From the NCBI GenBank assembly GCA_016703525.1, contig JADJBW010000004.1, positions 62,001-126,000 of the forward strand: a DNA stretch of 64,000 nt, given 5' to 3'. Shown piece after piece: positions 7,553-16,675 of this stretch (the stretch's first letter is position 1; each line of letters starts with the position of its first letter). A program made the position numbers and the translations under genes. The stretch is from Actinomycetota bacterium (GTDB lineage Bacteria; Actinomycetota; Acidimicrobiia; Acidimicrobiales; Microtrichaceae). The notes under the pieces were generated by a model. The model did not search any database, was not told where the DNA came from, and was given only the letters and a program-made list of their open reading frames with translations.

Positions 7553-8653
7553 ATGCGGAAGCTCATTCGCGTAGCGGTGACGGTACTTGCAGCCGGCTCG
7601 TTGGTACTCGCAGCATGCGGAGACGACAGCGACGACAAGGGCTCCGGCGACACCTCGGGGGGTGACAGCGGCGGCACCAAGATCGGCGTGATCCTGCCCG
7701 ACTCCAAGTCGTCGGCACGCTGGGAGACCGCCGACCGGAAGTTCCTCGACGAGGCCATCGCTGGCGCCGGGTTCGAGGCCGTGATCCAGAATGCCGAAGG
7801 CGACAAGCAGAAGATGGCGACGATCGCCGATTCGATGATCGCCCAGGGAGTCAAGGTGCTGATGATCGTGAACCTCGACTCCGAGTCGGGAGCGACGATC
7901 CTCAAGAAGGCGAAAGACGCCGGGATCAAGACGATCGACTACGACCGCCTCACCCTGGGCGGCGGAGCCGACGTCTACATCTCCTTCGACAACGTCGCTG
8001 TCGGCAAGCTCCAGGGCGAGGGGCTCACGAAGTGCCTCGACGAGAAGGGCACCGCGAAGCCGAAGGTGGCGGTGCTGAACGGCTCCCCGACCGACAACAA
8101 CGCAACCCTCTTCAAGGAGGGCTACGACGGAGTCATCAACAAGAAGTTCGACAGCGGTGAGTGGACCGAGGTTGACGACCAGTCGGTGCCCGATTGGGAC
8201 AACCAGAAGGGCGGCCAGATCTTCGAGCAGATGCTGGCAACGGCCGGCGGTTCGGTCGACGGCGTGCTCGCAGCGAACGACGGACTCGGTGGCGCCGCGA
8301 TCGCGGTGCTCCAGAAGAACGGCCTGAAGGTCCCGGTGACAGGACAGGACGCAACTGTCGAAGGTCTGCGCAATATCCTGACCGGCGACCAGTGCATGAC
8401 CGTCTACAAGGCGATCAAGGTCGAGGCAGACGCCGCGGCCGAAGCGGCCATCGCCTTGGCGAGCGGCGACGAACCCGATACCAACGGCGAGGTCGAGGAC
8501 ACCGAGACCGGCAAGATGGTCGAGTCGGTCCTGGCCACACCCGTTGCGATCTTCAAGGACAACGTCAAGGACGTGATCGCCGACGGGTTCGTCGCTCAGG
8601 ACGAGGTGTGTGAAGGCCTCGAGGCGGAGTGCGCCGACGCCGGGATCGAGTGA
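7553..8653 (+). CDS. XylF-like sugar-binding lipoprotein of ABC transporter
   Basis: A 366-residue periplasmic-binding-protein-fold protein with a lipoprotein signal (LVLAAC; Cys22 lipidated) and an acidic/Ser-Gly linker. The body follows the RbsB/XylF class 1 fold: IGVILPDSKSSARWE at the N-lobe, LDAAND-like VLAANDGLGGAAIAVL, and the XylF-like GQDATVEGLRNILTG plus MTVYKAI near the C-terminus. This suggests a pentose such as xylose, but ligand identity is inferred. A GAAAGG ribosome site precedes ATG 7553. It is separated from the ATPase gene by two strong hairpins, a common way to make more binding protein than membrane components. Confidence 0.9.
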   Translation: MRKLIRVAVTVLAAGSLVLAACGDDSDDKGSGDTSGGDSGGTKIGVILPDSKSSARWETADRKFLDEAIAGAGFEAVIQNAEGDKQKMATIADSMIAQGVKVLMIVNLDSESGATILKKAKDAGIKTIDYDRLTLGGGADVYISFDNVAVGKLQGEGLTKCLDEKGTAKPKVAVLNGSPTDNNATLFKEGYDGVINKKFDSGEWTEVDDQSVPDWDNQKGGQIFEQMLATAGGSVDGVLAANDGLGGAAIAVLQKNGLKVPVTGQDATVEGLRNILTGDQCMTVYKAIKVEADAAAEAAIALASGDEPDTNGEVEDTETGKMVESVLATPVAIFKDNVKDVIADGFVAQDEVCEGLEAECADAGIE

Positions 8654-8676
8654 TCCGAAACATGGTTGACTGAGTC

Positions 8677-8740
8677 GGGCCGGTGGGCTGAACGTCCACC
8701 GGCCCGCTTCGTTTCGATGCCGCGACGCGGCATCGAAACG
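8677..8740 (+). terminator. tandem hairpins between binding-protein and ATPase genes
   Basis: First hairpin: arms GGGCCGGTGG (8677-8686) and CCACCGGCCC (8696-8705), 9-nt loop. Second: perfect 15-bp arms CGTTTCGATGCCGCG (8710-8724) and its complement (8726-8740) around a single A. There is no U-tract after either, so this may act as an attenuator or mRNA-stabilising element rather than a full stop. Confidence 0.7.
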
Positions 8741-8792
8741 AGTGATCCAACGACCGACTCACCCACGTGGCGGTGATGAGAAAGGGGAGGTA

Positions 8793-9602
8793 GTGACCGG
8801 GGCCGTCGATCCGATCATCGACTTCACAGGGGTCAACAAGAGCTTCGGCCCTGTCCACGTGTTACACGACGTCGACTTCCGCGTGTACCCGGGCCAGGTC
8901 ACAGCGCTCGTCGGCGACAACGGTGCCGGCAAGTCGGTGCTGGTCAAGACGACCGTGGGTATCTACCAGGCCGATTCGGGCCAATTGCATTTCGAGGGTC
9001 GGCCCGTGCACATCAAGGGCCCCAAGGATGCTGCGGCGCTCGGAATCGAGGTCGTGTACCAAGACCTGGCGTTGTGCGACAACCTCGACATCGTCCAGAA
9101 CATGTTCCTCGGACGCGAGGTAACCAGACGGGGGTTGCTCGACGACGGCGAGATGGAACAGTTGGCCCGCACCACGCTGTCGGGGCTGAACGTTCACACC
9201 GTCAAGAGCATCAGGCAATCGGTCTCCAGCCTTTCGGGAGGGCAACGACAGACCGTCGCGATCGCGAAGTCGGTGTTGTGGAACTCAAAGGTGGTCGTGT
9301 TGGACGAGCCGACCGCTGCGCTCGGTGTCGCACAGACCGCTCAGGTGCTCGCGCTCACCCGCAGGCTCGCCGAGCAGGGGCTCGGGGTCGTCCTGATCTC
9401 ACACAACATGAACGACGTGTTCGAGGTGGCCGACCGGGTTGCGTGCCTCTACCTGGGACGCATGGTCGCCGACGTGCCGATCTCGGAGGTGAACCGACAA
9501 CAGGTCGTCGAACTCATCACCACCGGCCGCTCGGGCGACATCGGAATGGCCACCGACGCAGCCGGGAACGGCAGCATCGACCGACGCGGAGGACCGACAT
9601 GA
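8793..9602 (+). CDS. sugar ABC transporter ATP-binding protein (XylG/RbsA-like, single domain)
   Basis: Start at GTG 8793 after a GGGGAGG site; product 269 residues. One nucleotide-binding domain only, unlike the tandem-domain RbsA/XylG proteins of Gram-negatives. Walker A GDNGAGKS (41-48), Q-loop Q90, LSGGQ (147-151), Walker B VVVLDEP (167-173) and His204 are intact. It energises the permease encoded downstream, with which it overlaps by ATGA. Its Q-loop neighbourhood (QDLALCDNLD) is almost identical to that of the ABC domain fused to the kinase upstream. Confidence 0.93.
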   Translation: MTGAVDPIIDFTGVNKSFGPVHVLHDVDFRVYPGQVTALVGDNGAGKSVLVKTTVGIYQADSGQLHFEGRPVHIKGPKDAAALGIEVVYQDLALCDNLDIVQNMFLGREVTRRGLLDDGEMEQLARTTLSGLNVHTVKSIRQSVSSLSGGQRQTVAIAKSVLWNSKVVVLDEPTAALGVAQTAQVLALTRRLAEQGLGVVLISHNMNDVFEVADRVACLYLGRMVADVPISEVNRQQVVELITTGRSGDIGMATDAAGNGSIDRRGGPT

Positions 9603-10891
9603 CCAGCGCCGAGACGGGAACCGCGCCGGAGAGCGCTGCGGTGTCCACCGCCAAATCGGACTTCGCGATCGACACCGAACAGCAGTCGCTGCGCGAGCTT
9701 GTGCGCGCCTACCTCGGCCGCTTTCGAACCGGCGGCGACCTCGGGCTCGCCCCGGCGATCGCGGCGCTGCTCATCCTCACGGTGGTGTTCGGGGCACTTC
9801 GACCCGAGAGTTTCCTCACGCGCTTCAACTTCGGGAACTTCTTCACGCAGGCTGCCCCGATCTGTGTACTCGCGATGGGCGTCACCTTCGTGCTGCTGCT
9901 CGGTGAGATCGATCTCTCGGCCGGGTACACCGCCGGCGTGTGCGCCGCCGTGCTTGCCTCCCGTCTCGACGCTGGCGACTCCCTCGTCGTCGCGGTCGCA
10001 CTGTCCTTCCTCGCAGCGGTGGTCATGGGGCTCGGCATCGGCTGGCTCGTCGCGAAGGTCGGAATCCCGTCATTCGTCGTCACCCTGTCGACGTTCCTGT
10101 CGTTCCAAGGCGTCCTGCTCCTCATCACCAAGGAGGGCGGGACCATCGGTGTCGACAACGAAGTGATCGTCGCCCTCGCCAACAAGAACCTTGCGGTGCC
10201 GCTGGGGTGGACCCTCTGGGCGTTGGTGACCTTCGGCTTCGCCGGGCAAGCGCTGAACAAGGTCCGGGCGCGCGCCGCGCAAGGGCTCACCACCGAGCCC
10301 GTCGCAGCGATCGCCGCTAAGACGGTCGCGATCGGGGTCGTCTGGGGCGCCATGACGTGGTTGCTCAACGAACCACGGGGCAACAACATCCGGGGCGTCC
10401 CGATCGCCGTGCCTGTTGTGCTCGCGCTGGTGGTCGTGCTGACGTTCATCCTCAATCGGACGCGATGGGGCCGTCACCTCTATGCAGCGGGCGGGAACCC
10501 CGAGGCGGCTCGCCGGGCCGGCATCAACGTCACGCGGCTGCGCATCTCCGCCTTTGTCACGACGGCGGCGCTCGCCTGCATCGCCGGGTTCATCCTGGCG
10601 TCACGACTCAATTCGGTCGACCCACAAACGGGTGGGAACGACACGTTGCTCATCGCCGTGGGGGCCGCCGTCATCGGTGGAACGTCACTGTTCGGTGGAC
10701 GCGGGCGGGTGATCAACGCTGTGTTCGGCGGCATGGTCTTCGCCCTGATCAACAACGGCCTGCCGCTGCTCGGCGAACTCGGCTCGATCGACTTCTCGGC
10801 TGCCGGTCCGAAGTTCATCGTCAACGGCGGCGTTCTGCTGCTGTTCGCATCGATCGACGCGCTCTCGAGGAAACGTTCCGCCGCGGCCTGA
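9599..10891 (+). CDS. sugar ABC transporter permease (XylH/RbsC-like)
   Basis: A 430-residue integral membrane protein of the BPD_transp_2 family. About 40 cytoplasmic residues precede the first helix near residue 55. Family landmarks include the periplasmic entry GEIDLSAGYTAGVCA, VTLSTFLSFQGVLLL and the coupling-helix region GRHLYAAGGNPEAARRAGI, which contacts the ATPase. The length suits XylH-type permeases (about 390-430) better than RbsC (about 320). ATG 9599 overlaps the ATPase stop. It is the last gene of the sugar operon. Confidence 0.93.
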   Translation: MTSAETGTAPESAAVSTAKSDFAIDTEQQSLRELVRAYLGRFRTGGDLGLAPAIAALLILTVVFGALRPESFLTRFNFGNFFTQAAPICVLAMGVTFVLLLGEIDLSAGYTAGVCAAVLASRLDAGDSLVVAVALSFLAAVVMGLGIGWLVAKVGIPSFVVTLSTFLSFQGVLLLITKEGGTIGVDNEVIVALANKNLAVPLGWTLWALVTFGFAGQALNKVRARAAQGLTTEPVAAIAAKTVAIGVVWGAMTWLLNEPRGNNIRGVPIAVPVVLALVVVLTFILNRTRWGRHLYAAGGNPEAARRAGINVTRLRISAFVTTAALACIAGFILASRLNSVDPQTGGNDTLLIAVGAAVIGGTSLFGGRGRVINAVFGGMVFALINNGLPLLGELGSIDFSAAGPKFIVNGGVLLLFASIDALSRKRSAAA

Positions 10892-10979
10892 TTCGGGCAG
10901 AACGCGGACGCGTCCCGCTGGCCGGGCCACGAGATGCAGGCACCCGGCGCCGGCTCGGCTGCGCCGCCGGCGGGCGGTC

Positions 10980-11529
10980 CTACGGCTGGCGACCGATGAA
11001 CGCGAGCAACCTCGTTTGAGCGTCGGCATCGTCGGGCGCCGCGACGCGGGCCGTAGTGACCGCTCGCCCGAAGCACCTCGTCCATCGGCGCCATCCCCTC
11101 GTACATCGCGGCACACCGCTCCGGATCGAGCGTCTCGTCCTGTCCGGTCGCGCGGGCGAGATCCCAGCGGTGCATGAACACATCAGCGGTGTAGATCCGG
11201 TCGATCACCTCCGCGAGCGACGATCGGCCCATCGGCCCGAATTCGTATTCGGCCCCGGCGCGCTCCGGGTCGTCCAGGAGCGCCTGCACGGCGGCGGTCT
11301 GCGTTCGCCACGCCGCGGCCGGATCCACATCGACCGACGGACCGGCGGGCAGTTCGATACCCGCCGTGCCGCGCAGGAACGCCGGGAACCACTCGGTCAG
11401 GTGACGCACCACGTCGCGCGCGACCCAGCCGTGCGGGGGAGCCGGACGATCCCACCCGCCGTCGGGGACGCCCTCGACCGTTGCGGTGAACTCGGCAGCG
11501 ACGCAGCGATGCTCGTCGGCGGCGCTCAT
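10980..11529 (-). pseudogene. maleylpyruvate isomerase/TIGR03086-type DinB-like protein, frameshifted near its end
   Basis: Starts at ATG 11529, overlapping the AHSA1 gene by ATGA. The N-terminal 155 residues follow the TIGR03086/mycothiol-dependent maleylpyruvate isomerase pattern (GWVARDVVRHLTEWF; VFMHRWDLARATGQ). The normal ending (VAAPDDADAQTRLLAFIGR) sits in the -1 register, so one base is missing around 11036-11048. As written, the frame runs on into the antisense of the permease. Members are metal-binding four-helix bundles of the DinB class. Restoring one base gives a protein of about 182 residues ending at 10980; a sequencing indel is plausible. Confidence 0.7.
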
Positions 11530-12011
11530 GCCCCGAGCTCGGCGATCACGGCATCGAGCTTGGCGTAGCCCTGGTCGATGCCTGTCTGCATGCCGCTCGC
11601 GAGCCACTGGTCGCGGTCCTCGAAGCTGTCGACCAGCGACTGCGAACGCAGCCGCGTGCGACCGCCGCCGAGATCCTCGAACGTCAGGGTCTCGAGCGCC
11701 ACGCCCTCGGGCTGGCCCTCCCAGGTGAAGGTCTGAACGATGCGGCGCTCGCCGACCTCGTGGAAGCAGCCGCGGAACCAATACTCGTTGCCGTCGCGGC
11801 GAGCGACGTAACGCCAGCGTCCGCCGGTGGTCGGATCCCAGTCGACCGTTTCGGTCTCCATCCCATCGGGGCCAACCCAGCGGCAGAACAGCTCGGCATC
11901 GAGGTGCGCCCGCATGAGCAACTCGGCCGGGGCATCGAAGTCGCGGACGATCCGAACGATCGGCACGTCCGGATCGGCGGAGATCGTTGCTTCGCTGTGC
12001 GATGTCGTCAT
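11526..12011 (-). CDS. AHSA1/SRPBCC-domain protein
   Basis: A 161-residue protein of the SRPBCC (START-like) fold, AHSA1 subgroup: RDFDAPAELLMRAHLDAELFCRWVGP at the start, GGRWRYVARRDGNEYWFRG, and the long C-terminal helix DSFEDRDQWLASGMQTGIDQGYAKL. Such proteins bind hydrophobic ligands and are very often paired with an ArsR-type repressor, as here; the gene overlaps both the ArsR stop and the downstream DinB-like start by ATGA. The ligand is unknown. Confidence 0.88.
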   Translation of the reverse strand: MTTSHSEATISADPDVPIVRIVRDFDAPAELLMRAHLDAELFCRWVGPDGMETETVDWDPTTGGRWRYVARRDGNEYWFRGCFHEVGERRIVQTFTWEGQPEGVALETLTFEDLGGGRTRLRSQSLVDSFEDRDQWLASGMQTGIDQGYAKLDAVIAELGA

Positions 12012-12385
12012 GATGCTTGTGCTCCTTGGTTTCGCGCGGCGCTCCGGGGTGCCGCGTCGGTTTGATCCACCAGCTCGGCCAGCACCCGATCGAGTCGCTG
12101 GTATCGACCCTCGGCCTGCAGCCTGTACCGCTCGAGCCACTTCGACGCGAGGTCGAACACCTCGGACTCGAGATGGCACGGCCGACGCTGCGCGTCACGG
12201 CGTTGCGAGACGAGACCCGCATCGCCGAGCACCTTCAGGTGCTTCGACACCGCTTGAAGCGACATGTCGAACGGCTCGGCGAGCTCGCCGACGGTCGCGT
12301 CGCCGACAGCGAGCCGAGCGACGAGTTCTCGCCGGGTTGGATCGGCGAGCGCCGCGAACACCCTCGACAACCGTTCGTCGTCCAT
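12008..12385 (-). CDS. ArsR-family transcriptional repressor
   Basis: A 125-residue winged-helix protein. I chose ATG 12385, which sits 6 bp after GAGGAAGG; a GTG two codons upstream abuts that site. It shows FAALADPTRRELVARL, recognition region MSLQAVSKHLKVLGDAGLV and a C-terminal helix. No ArsR metal-binding Cys box (ELCVCDL) is present, typical of the branch that co-occurs with AHSA1 proteins. First gene of a three-gene overlapping operon; likely autoregulated through the palindromes immediately upstream. Confidence 0.92.
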   Translation of the reverse strand: MDDERLSRVFAALADPTRRELVARLAVGDATVGELAEPFDMSLQAVSKHLKVLGDAGLVSQRRDAQRRPCHLESEVFDLASKWLERYRLQAEGRYQRLDRVLAELVDQTDAAPRSAARNQGAQAS

Positions 12386-12397
12386 GCCCACCCTTCC

Positions 12398-12455
12398 TCA
12401 ACTGGTTCGTTGAATACGGTAGGACGGGCGCCCGGCATTGTCAACCATCTGGTTG
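12398..12455. promoter_or_regulatory. candidate ArsR operators
   Basis: Two related palindromes lie in front of the ArsR gene. TCAAC-N6-GTTGA (12398-12413) overlaps the ribosome site, and CAACCA-TC-TGGTTG (12442-12455) lies about 45 bp further out. Both carry CAAC/GTTG half-sites. Divergent otsA starts at 12660, so control of that gene is possible but unproven. Confidence 0.55.
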
Positions 12456-12659
12456 TCAACTGCGGGGCGGGCATCACCACGTTGGGGTCGGCATCGGCCG
12501 CGTCCACTTCGTCAATCAGTCCCGCGATGCCACCACTCGACACCCACAGACGAGGATGCCGCCGAAACGTGACATCGCGCCGCGCCGCCGGGCGGCAGGA
12601 ACTTGAATGGGGTCGGACCGACGAGCCCGCACCGGCGCGCTCGGGAACTGCAGCAGTAC

Positions 12660-14075
12660 ATGAAGCCACACCCCGACGTGCTCGACCCTCCCACCGAGCG
12701 AACCCCGATCGTGGTGGTCGCGAACCGCCTCCCGGTGCGCCGCGACGCGACGGTGGAGGGCGGCTGGTCGGTGAGTCCCGGCGGGATGGTTGCCGCCCTC
12801 GCTCCGGCGCTCCACGACCGGCACGCGACGTGGGTCGGATGGACCGGGGGCGTCGATGACCACGCCGAGCCCTTCGATTGCGATGGCGTGCGGCTCGTCG
12901 CCGTTCCGCTCGCCGCGCACGAGGTCAGTGCGTACTACGAGGGGTTCGCCAACGCCACGCTCTGGCCGCTCTACCACGACACGATCGAGGTTCCGCAGTT
13001 CCACCGTTCGTGGTGGAACGCCTATCGGCAGGTGAACGAGCGATTTGCGGAGCACACCGCCGCCACAGCGGCACCGGGCGCCACGGTATGGATCCACGAC
13101 TATCACCTCCACCTCGTGCCCGCTCTGTTGCGCGCACGTCGACCCGATCTGCGAATCGGCTTCTTCCTCCACATCCCCTTCCCGCCCCAAGAGCTCTTCT
13201 TTCGCATCCCGTGGAGAACGCAACTGATCGAGGGCCTCCTCGGCGCCGACCTCATCGGATTCCAGACACCCGGCGGCGTCGCGAACTTCCGGCGGATCGC
13301 GCGACGCCTGGTCGGAGCGAGGCCCGTCGGCAACGCGCTCTTCCACGACGGTCGCACCATCACCTGCGACGACTTCCCCGTCGGGATCGACGCACACGCC
13401 ATCGGCGCACTCGCACGATCGCACGAGTGCGAGCGGACCGCGGCGGAGCTGCGCCACGAGCTCGGCGTCGAGCGGCAGGTACTCCTCGGCGTCGACCGCC
13501 TCGACTACACGAAGGGAATCCCCGTCCGTCTACGAGCGTACGGCGAGCTGCTTGCCGACGGCCTCATCGACCCGCGGCGGGCGGTGATGGTGCAGATCGC
13601 CCAGCCGACACGATCCGACACTCCGGGCTACACCGAGGTGCGATCCGAGGTCGACCGACTCGTCGGTCAGATCAACGGCGACTTCGCAACCATGACATCG
13701 CTGGCAGTGAAATACCTCCACCAGGGCCAATCGCTCGCGGAGATCGTTGCGTTGTACCGAGTCGCGGACGTCATGCTGGTCACGCCGGTGCGCGACGGCA
13801 TGAACCTCGTGGCGAAGGAGTTCGTCGCAGCGAACGCCGACCGCGCCGCACTCCTCGTCCTCTCCGAATTCGCCGGCGCCGCGGGACAACTCCGGGGCGC
13901 ACAACTCGTGAACCCGTTCGACATCGCGAACGTGAAGGACGCCATCCTCGCAGCGCTCGCCACGCCATCGGATCAACGACGGCGTACGATGCGCCGTCTC
14001 GCCCGATCTGTGCACCAACAGGACGCCGCTTGGTGGTCCCGCACGTTCTTGCAGGAGCTGGAAAGGGCCCGATGA
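12660..14075 (+). CDS. otsA: trehalose-6-phosphate synthase
   Basis: A 471-residue GT20 glycosyltransferase joining UDP-glucose (or another NDP-glucose) to glucose-6-phosphate. Conserved blocks appear in order: VVVANRLPV, WVGW, WIHDYHLHLVPALLR, GFFLHIPFP, LIGFQT, GVDRLDYTKGIP, TPVRDGMNLVAKEFVA. I start it at ATG 12660, which gives the usual OtsA length; the frame is open further upstream without a better start. It overlaps the OtsB-GH15 gene by ATGA, so both trehalose steps are co-translated. Confidence 0.95.
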   Translation: MKPHPDVLDPPTERTPIVVVANRLPVRRDATVEGGWSVSPGGMVAALAPALHDRHATWVGWTGGVDDHAEPFDCDGVRLVAVPLAAHEVSAYYEGFANATLWPLYHDTIEVPQFHRSWWNAYRQVNERFAEHTAATAAPGATVWIHDYHLHLVPALLRARRPDLRIGFFLHIPFPPQELFFRIPWRTQLIEGLLGADLIGFQTPGGVANFRRIARRLVGARPVGNALFHDGRTITCDDFPVGIDAHAIGALARSHECERTAAELRHELGVERQVLLGVDRLDYTKGIPVRLRAYGELLADGLIDPRRAVMVQIAQPTRSDTPGYTEVRSEVDRLVGQINGDFATMTSLAVKYLHQGQSLAEIVALYRVADVMLVTPVRDGMNLVAKEFVAANADRAALLVLSEFAGAAGQLRGAQLVNPFDIANVKDAILAALATPSDQRRRTMRRLARSVHQQDAAWWSRTFLQELERAR

Positions 14076-16621
14076 TCTCCGACGAGCTCGCGCGAGCGAT
14101 CGACGCGTTCGCCCAACACCCACATGTGCTCGTGGCATGCGACTACGACGGAACGCTTGCACCGATCGTGGACAACCCGGGCCACGCACGGCCCATTCGC
14201 GAATCGATCGTCGCCATGCGCGCCCTTGCCGAACTGCACGCGACCGACACCGCGGTGATCTCGGGCCGATCGCTGCGCGACCTGGCGGCGCTCAGTCGCA
14301 TGCCCGACGAGGTCCACCTGGTGGGATCGCACGGCTCCGAGTTCGATGTCGGCTTCGAATCCGACCTCTCCCACGAAGTGCGGAGTCACCTGGCCACCTT
14401 GGTCGCCGCGCTCGCGATCGTCGCCGCCGACTTCCCCGGATCGATGGTCGAGTCGAAGCCCGCCGGTGCCGCGTTCCACGTGCGTCGCGTCGACGCCGCC
14501 GACCGCGACCGTGCGGTCCAGGCGGCTATCGCAACCGCCGCGCCGACGAGTGCTCGCGTACGCCACGGCAAGCGGGTCGTCGAGTTCTCGCTCGTCGAGA
14601 CCGACAAGGGTCACGCGCTCGAAGCCTTGCGCGACCGGCTCGGCGCCGATGCCGTGCTCTTCATCGGCGACGACCAGACCGACGAGGACGCCTTCGCGGT
14701 CCTACGCGGCCCCGATGTCTCGGTGAAGGTCGGCTGCGGCGAAACGACCGCCGCGTTCCGGGTCGACGACCCCGAGTCGGTCGCCCACCTGCTGGCGCGG
14801 GTGGCGGATCGCCGATCCGCGTGGATGAGTGGCGGAAATGCGCCGCCGCTCGAAGACCTGTCGGTGCTGGCGAACGGCTCGGCGATCGCACTCGTCAGCC
14901 CGAACGGCGACCTCTGCTGGCTCTGTGCCCCGCGGCCCGATTCGCCGTCGGTGTTCGCGTCGATCGTCGGCGGCGACACGGCCGGGTACTGGCGAGTCGA
15001 ACCCCTCGACGGCCGCCGGGTCAACGACCAGCGATATGTCGGCGACACCATGACGCTGGAGACCCGGTGGAACGGCGCCGTGCTCACCGACACGCTCGTC
15101 GCCCCCGATCCCCACCGATCGACGACTCGCGTCGTGCGGCGCCTTCTGGCGACCACCTCCATGCGAGTCGAGTTCGCTCCGCGCGGCGACTTCGGCCGCG
15201 CCGATCCGGTGTGGGCGATCGGCGACAACTCGATCACGGCGAGGTGTGGTCACCTCACCCTGTCGCTCCACGCGCCCGGCGTCGAGTGGACGATCGAGGG
15301 GCATCAAACCGATCCAATTGCCGTCGCGTCGATCACCGCCGATCCGGCGACCGGCGCCGCGAGCGAGATCACGTTCGACCTCGTCATCGATCACGGCGGC
15401 GAAGAGCATCCCCACGGCGACGTGGAGCGCGGCGCCCAGGGCGACACCGACCGGGAGTGGTCGGCGTGGGCCGACAGCCTGACCACGGACGACCCGATCG
15501 TTCGCCGTAGCGCCCTGACGCTGCGGGCGCTCTGCTTCCAGCCGACCGGGGCGGTGTTGGCGGCTGCAACGACGAGCCTCCCCGAGGCGATCGGCGGTAG
15601 CCGAAACTGGGACTACCGCTTCTGCTGGCCGCGGGACGCGGCGCATATCTGCCGAGCGCTGGTCCGGGTCGGCAGCGACCGCGAGGCACTCGCCTACCTG
15701 GACTGGCTCGCCGAGCGCGTCGATGCACTGCCCAACGCGTCGCACCTGCGTCCCCTCTACCCGCTCGATGGCGACGAGTACGTGCCCGAGGCGATCATCG
15801 CGACGCTTCGCGGATACCGCGGCTCGCGACCGGTACGAGTCGGCAACCTGGCCGAGCACCAACTTCAGCTCGACATGTTCGGCCCCATCCTCGACCTGAT
15901 CGATGGTCTGCATGCTTCGACGGGCACACTCGACGCGCGACACATCGCGCTGGCCCGGTCGCTGGTCGACGCGATCGTCCACCGATGGAGCGAACCCGAC
16001 CATGGCATCTGGGAGGAGCGTCGACCGCCCCGACATCACGTGCATTCGAAGGCGATGTGCTGGATGGGGATCGAGCGGGGGCTCCGGCTGTTCAACCGCC
16101 TCGGCCGCCCTGAACCGGCCGAGTGGGTCGAGGCCCAGGCGGCCATCTCGACCGAGATCCTCGACCGGGGTTGGAGCTCGACCCGATCGAGCTACGCGGC
16201 CGCCTACGGAAGCGACGACATCGACGCGTCCCTCCTGCAGCTCGCCACGTGCGGCCTGTTGCCCAACAACGACGAACGCCTCGCGGCGACGGTGGACGCC
16301 ATACAGGCCGCGCTGCAGGACGGCGTCGTCGTCTACCGCTACCACCACGACGACGGACTCCCCGGACGAGAAGGCGGGTTTCTCGTGTGCACCGCCTGGC
16401 TGATCGAGGCGCTGCACGTGATCGGCCGGCGCCGCGACGCCCAGGTGTTGTACCGGCGGTTCGTCGCCCTCGCCGGCCCGACCGGCACCATGACCGAGCA
16501 GTTCGATCCGCGAACCGACATCGCCCTCGGCAACGTGCCCCAGGGCTACTCCCACGCCGGGTTGATCCACGCGTGGGCGGCGATTCACGGTCCGACAGCG
16601 CTCGCAACACCCCCCGGCTGA
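14072..16621 (+). CDS. otsB: trehalose-phosphatase fused to GH15 glucoamylase/trehalase-like domain
   Basis: An 849-residue fusion. Residues 1-245 are an OtsB-type HAD phosphatase: nucleophile motif DYDGTLAP (D24/D26), SGRSL, and the terminal motif FIGDDQTDEDAF (198-208). Residues about 257-849 are a GH15 enzyme: N-terminal beta-sandwich, then an (alpha/alpha)6 barrel with RNWDYRFCWPRDA (about 511-523), EERRPPRHHVHSKAM, and the C-terminal block TEQFDP to NVPQGYSHAGLI holding the second catalytic acid region. Mycobacterial trehalase is a GH15 enzyme, so this chain may both make and split trehalose. GH15 specificity cannot be told from sequence by eye. Confidence 0.92.
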   Translation: MISDELARAIDAFAQHPHVLVACDYDGTLAPIVDNPGHARPIRESIVAMRALAELHATDTAVISGRSLRDLAALSRMPDEVHLVGSHGSEFDVGFESDLSHEVRSHLATLVAALAIVAADFPGSMVESKPAGAAFHVRRVDAADRDRAVQAAIATAAPTSARVRHGKRVVEFSLVETDKGHALEALRDRLGADAVLFIGDDQTDEDAFAVLRGPDVSVKVGCGETTAAFRVDDPESVAHLLARVADRRSAWMSGGNAPPLEDLSVLANGSAIALVSPNGDLCWLCAPRPDSPSVFASIVGGDTAGYWRVEPLDGRRVNDQRYVGDTMTLETRWNGAVLTDTLVAPDPHRSTTRVVRRLLATTSMRVEFAPRGDFGRADPVWAIGDNSITARCGHLTLSLHAPGVEWTIEGHQTDPIAVASITADPATGAASEITFDLVIDHGGEEHPHGDVERGAQGDTDREWSAWADSLTTDDPIVRRSALTLRALCFQPTGAVLAAATTSLPEAIGGSRNWDYRFCWPRDAAHICRALVRVGSDREALAYLDWLAERVDALPNASHLRPLYPLDGDEYVPEAIIATLRGYRGSRPVRVGNLAEHQLQLDMFGPILDLIDGLHASTGTLDARHIALARSLVDAIVHRWSEPDHGIWEERRPPRHHVHSKAMCWMGIERGLRLFNRLGRPEPAEWVEAQAAISTEILDRGWSSTRSSYAAAYGSDDIDASLLQLATCGLLPNNDERLAATVDAIQAALQDGVVVYRYHHDDGLPGREGGFLVCTAWLIEALHVIGRRRDAQVLYRRFVALAGPTGTMTEQFDPRTDIALGNVPQGYSHAGLIHAWAAIHGPTALATPPG

Positions 16622-16675
16622 CGTGTCGTCACGCTTCCCCTGGCCGACGCGTGTCGGCGCGCCCTCGCGATCGCC

